DNA of 7,732 nucleotides from Clostridia bacterium (GTDB taxonomy: Bacteria > Bacillota > Clostridia > Oscillospirales > CAG-382), in NCBI GenBank assembly GCA_017397605.1, contig JAFQII010000212.1, forward strand, positions 1 to 7,732. The letters run 5' to 3'. This document shows, in pieces, positions 6,396 through 7,732 of the stretch. The position numbers were made by a program, and so were the translations under genes. Under the pieces are notes generated by a model. It saw only the letters and a list, made by a program, of their open reading frames with translations, was not told the DNA's origin and made no database searches. Positions within the stretch are counted from its first letter, which is position 1; each line of letters opens with the position of its first letter.

Positions 6396-6405
6396 ACTAC
6401 CATAT

Positions 6406-6434
6406 ATTATACAACCCAAATGCAAAAATGTCAA
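6406..6434 (-). promoter_or_regulatory. Perfect-consensus sigma-A promoter of rpe
   Basis: On the minus strand TTGACA (6434-6429), a 17-bp spacer and TATAAT (6411-6406) match the consensus at all 12 positions. The -35 begins two bases after the DUF4363 stop. Expected start is near 6399, giving a leader of about 115 nt. Confidence 0.92.
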
Positions 6435-6436
6435 TT

Positions 6437-6772
6437 CTAAAAGATGTTGGAAATATTAAATTTTTCGCCCTCCTCGATTTCACGCAGGGCGGCAAGAAAA
6501 CGCTCGCGCGAGGCGAGGTAGTCGGCGGGGACGGTGTCACGGTAGACCGCCATTTCCAGCACAGCGTTTTGCGCCTGCTCCAGGATCGCGTGGTTGACGG
6601 TCAGTGCGAGGAACGGCTCCGCTTTTTCAAAACGGTCGGCTGCCGCCTGCGCGTCGTTTTCTGCCGCAAGCGCGGACAGCGATTGCATTTCGCGTTGTAC
6701 CCAAAAAGCGTTGACGGCAGTCAGGGCGACCGTCAGCAACAGCAAGACGAGTGCGATCCAAAAGTTTTTCAC
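6437..6772 (-). CDS. DUF4363 family membrane-anchored protein
   Basis: This is a 111-residue protein starting at GTG (6772-6770), with AAGGAG eight bases upstream deciding the start, and ending at TAG (6439-6437). A single N-terminal hydrophobic segment (about 5-24) is followed by an Ala/Glu-rich, probably helical extracytoplasmic part with regular hydrophobic spacing. It ends with the pattern LREIEEGEKFNISNIF, which is characteristic of DUF4363. Function is unknown. In Clostridia this family commonly follows a DUF421 gene, and here it does so with a 17-bp gap that contains its ribosome binding site, supporting co-transcription and probably a joint role in the membrane. There is no terminator before the rpe promoter, so read-through into rpe is possible. 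Confidence 0.8.
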   Translation of the reverse strand: MKNFWIALVLLLLTVALTAVNAFWVQREMQSLSALAAENDAQAAADRFEKAEPFLALTVNHAILEQAQNAVLEMAVYRDTVPADYLASRERFLAALREIEEGEKFNISNIF

Positions 6773-6789
6773 GCGGGATTCTCCTTATA

Positions 6790-7260
6790 TTATGCAGATT
6801 GTTGCGGTTGGCTTTCACCGCTTTTCGGCAGAACGCTCATTTTTCCGGTGGGCTCCAGCGTGACGGTGTCGACCTCTTTGACGCTGCCAAAGCCGTTGAT
6901 GCGGATCTCGGCGTCGATTTCCTCGCGTGAGATGCGTGTTTTGGTGAGGTTTTGCTCGAGGTACTTGCCGTTTTTGACCAGCTCGATCGGTTTGCCCTCC
7001 AAAAAGTGACGGAACGGCGCAAAGCGTCGGCACAGCAGGGCGAGGATGACTTCAAACGAGCCGATCACGCACAGCGGAAGAATTCCGTACAGCAGCGGAA
7101 TGTCTCGGTCGGTCAGCGGCAGGGACGCGATTTCGGATAATAAAATGGCGGAAATGAATTCTGTCATCTGCAATTCGCCGATCTGCCGTTTGCCCATCAA
7201 GCGGACAATGGCGAGCAAAATGAGGTATGCGAGTACGGTTCGGACAAGAATGGCGGTCAT
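6790..7260 (-). CDS. DUF421 / YetF-like membrane protein, short form
   Basis: This is a 156-residue protein. ATG 7260-7258 was chosen because GAAAGGAG ends eight bases upstream; an in-frame TTG at 7281 would lie ahead of that site. Three membrane spans are likely (about 3-20, 30-46, 57-77). The first ends in the family signature VRLMGKRQIGEL (R20, G23-K24-R25-Q26). The cytosolic part follows: GKPIELVKNGKYLEQNL (89-105), then REEIDAEIR and KEVDTVTLEPTGKMSVLPK (128-146), a YetF C-terminal half-domain. Typical YetF-like proteins run to about 215-230 residues; this one stops shortly after the first C-terminal unit, with a Gln/Ser-rich end. The next gene's binding site follows immediately, so there is no remnant of a lost end. 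Function is unknown; it is paired with DUF4363. No convincing promoter was found upstream. Confidence 0.82.
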   Translation of the reverse strand: MTAILVRTVLAYLILLAIVRLMGKRQIGELQMTEFISAILLSEIASLPLTDRDIPLLYGILPLCVIGSFEVILALLCRRFAPFRHFLEGKPIELVKNGKYLEQNLTKTRISREEIDAEIRINGFGSVKEVDTVTLEPTGKMSVLPKSGESQPQQSA

Positions 7261-7365
7261 GGGGCACGCTCCTTTCGGCAATAGTTTTGCCTCGCTCGGA
7301 CGGCTTTAAACATGTTGCACAAAAACAAGGCGCGCAAATTGTTGAAATGTGTTGAAAAATAGGGG
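7261..7365. other. Divergent intergenic region between DUF421 and rRNA promoter P1
   Basis: This contains the DUF421 ribosome binding site (7268-7275) and a small 5-bp hairpin GGCAA/TTGCC (7277-7291) just upstream of it. No -35/-10 pair with good spacing is visible on the minus strand; TTTAAA at 7310-7305 is a poor -10 with no -35 partner. On the plus-strand side GTTGAAA occurs at 7341 and 7351, exactly 10 bp apart, just upstream of P1, which could be an UP-type element. Confidence 0.5.
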
Positions 7366-7394
7366 TTGACAAAACGGTGTTTTGGTGGTAGAAT
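7366..7394 (+). promoter_or_regulatory. rRNA operon promoter P1
   Basis: TTGACA (7366-7371), a 17-bp spacer and TAGAAT (7389-7394) give a near-consensus promoter with an expected start near 7401, about 300 bases before 16S. Tandem promoters ahead of 16S are usual in Bacillota. Confidence 0.85.
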
Positions 7395-7430
7395 ATCACA
7401 CGTTGCGCCGAGCAAGGCAAACGCCAACAG

Positions 7431-7493
7431 GTCAAAAATTTTTTAAGAAATTTTCAAAAACCTCTTGACAAACGGTTTGAGATGTGTTAAACT
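7431..7493 (+). promoter_or_regulatory. rRNA operon promoter P2 with UP-like A/T tract
   Basis: TTGACA (7465-7470), a 17-bp spacer and TAAACT (7488-7493) with a TGT extension (7485-7487) form the second promoter, expected start near 7500. The stretch 7431-7460 is almost entirely A and T runs, as expected for an UP element bound by the RNA polymerase alpha subunit. Its -35 lies exactly 99 bp after the P1 -35. Confidence 0.83.
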
Positions 7494-7499
7494 ACTCAA

Positions 7500-7700
7500 G
7501 CTGTCGCCGAGGACGGCACGGCATACGGACATTGAAAATTGAACAACAGAGAATAGTACAAAGCAAGAAAGTACTACATGTGTATCACAAGAATCGCAAA
7601 GCGATTCGATATATATGGAACTCGTTAATTTCTTTTTAACTCAAGAAGTAAGAAGAGCGAAACAGGATTAAAGGTCTCGAGAGAGATCTGTTAATAACAA
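7500..7700 (+). other. 16S rRNA leader with boxA-like element and three hairpins
   Basis: There is no gene here; this is transcribed leader. GACATTGAAAATTGAACAAC (7528-7547) resembles the boxA antitermination region seen before Bacillota 16S genes. Hairpins follow: TAGTAC/GTACTA (7554-7559 with 7571-7576, 11-base loop), GAATCGC/GCGATTC (7591-7597 with 7601-7607, 3-base loop), and AGGTCTC/GAGATCT (7672-7678 with 7683-7689) closed by a GAGA tetraloop of the GNRA type. The complementary 3' arm of the 16S processing stem would lie outside the window. Confidence 0.6.
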
Positions 7701-7732
7701 CTCATAATGAGTTTGATCCTGGCTCAGGATGA
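7701..7732 (+). rRNA. rrs: 16S ribosomal RNA (5' end only)
   Basis: GAGTTTGATCCTGGCTCAG (7709-7727) is the near-universal sequence at the start of bacterial 16S rRNA, followed by GATGA as in Bacillota. By alignment to the Escherichia coli numbering (G9 at 7709), the mature 5' end should be near 7701; the exact base is uncertain. The rest of the gene is cut off by the window end. Confidence 0.96.

Noticed and set aside
6285..6434. Upstream extension of the rpe frame to 6434
   Set aside because: It would begin in the -35 box of the rpe promoter, ahead of the transcription start; the family N-terminus begins at 6284.
1..7732. CRISPR array, phage, toxin-antitoxin or defence genes
   Set aside because: No regularly spaced repeats of CRISPR size, integrase, transposase, or small toxin/antitoxin pair were seen on either strand. 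The 23-residue periodicity at 3378-4412 is protein LRR repeats.

Overview
The window looks like ordinary chromosome from a moderately GC-rich Bacillota, most likely a gut-type Clostridia/Oscillospiraceae relative. The support is AAGGAG-type ribosome binding sites, near-consensus sigma-A promoters with 17-bp spacers, a BspA-like leucine-rich-repeat lipoprotein, a YfhO-family membrane protein, a DUF421-DUF4363 gene pair and a Bacillota-like start of 16S rRNA. Species cannot be named from this sequence.

Layout. The left edge holds the 3' end of a CinA/PncC-type gene (+). A strong promoter (502-530) then drives a very large YfhO-family polytopic membrane protein (582-3236, +). A 140-bp convergent intergenic region follows, with a 12-bp tandem repeat, three hairpins and a bidirectional terminator. 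Next is a leucine-rich-repeat lipoprotein on the minus strand (3378-4412), with its own consensus promoter and a perfect 8-bp dyad over the likely transcription start. A second copy of the same terminator, in opposite orientation, separates it from a minus-strand block. In transcription order that block is DUF421 (7260-6790), DUF4363 (6772-6437), then rpe (6284-5604) and a VanY-like D,D-carboxypeptidase (5602-4574). rpe has its own perfect-consensus promoter, placed two bases after the DUF4363 stop, and a leader of about 115 nt that folds on paper into a three-way junction. The right edge carries tandem promoters, an rRNA leader and the first 32 or so bases of 16S rRNA (+), divergent from DUF421.

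How the genes relate. Three products concern the cell envelope: the YfhO-like presumed glycosyltransferase, the surface lipoprotein and the VanY-like peptidoglycan carboxypeptidase. DUF421 and DUF4363 are small membrane proteins of unknown role that commonly pair in Clostridia. rpe is a housekeeping pentose-phosphate gene whose stop lies one base from the VanY-like start, so the two are probably translated from one mRNA. There is no sign of phage, transposase, CRISPR or a defence system. The least explained elements are the rpe leader RNA, the dyad at the lipoprotein promoter, and the repeated directional terminator that brackets the lipoprotein gene.
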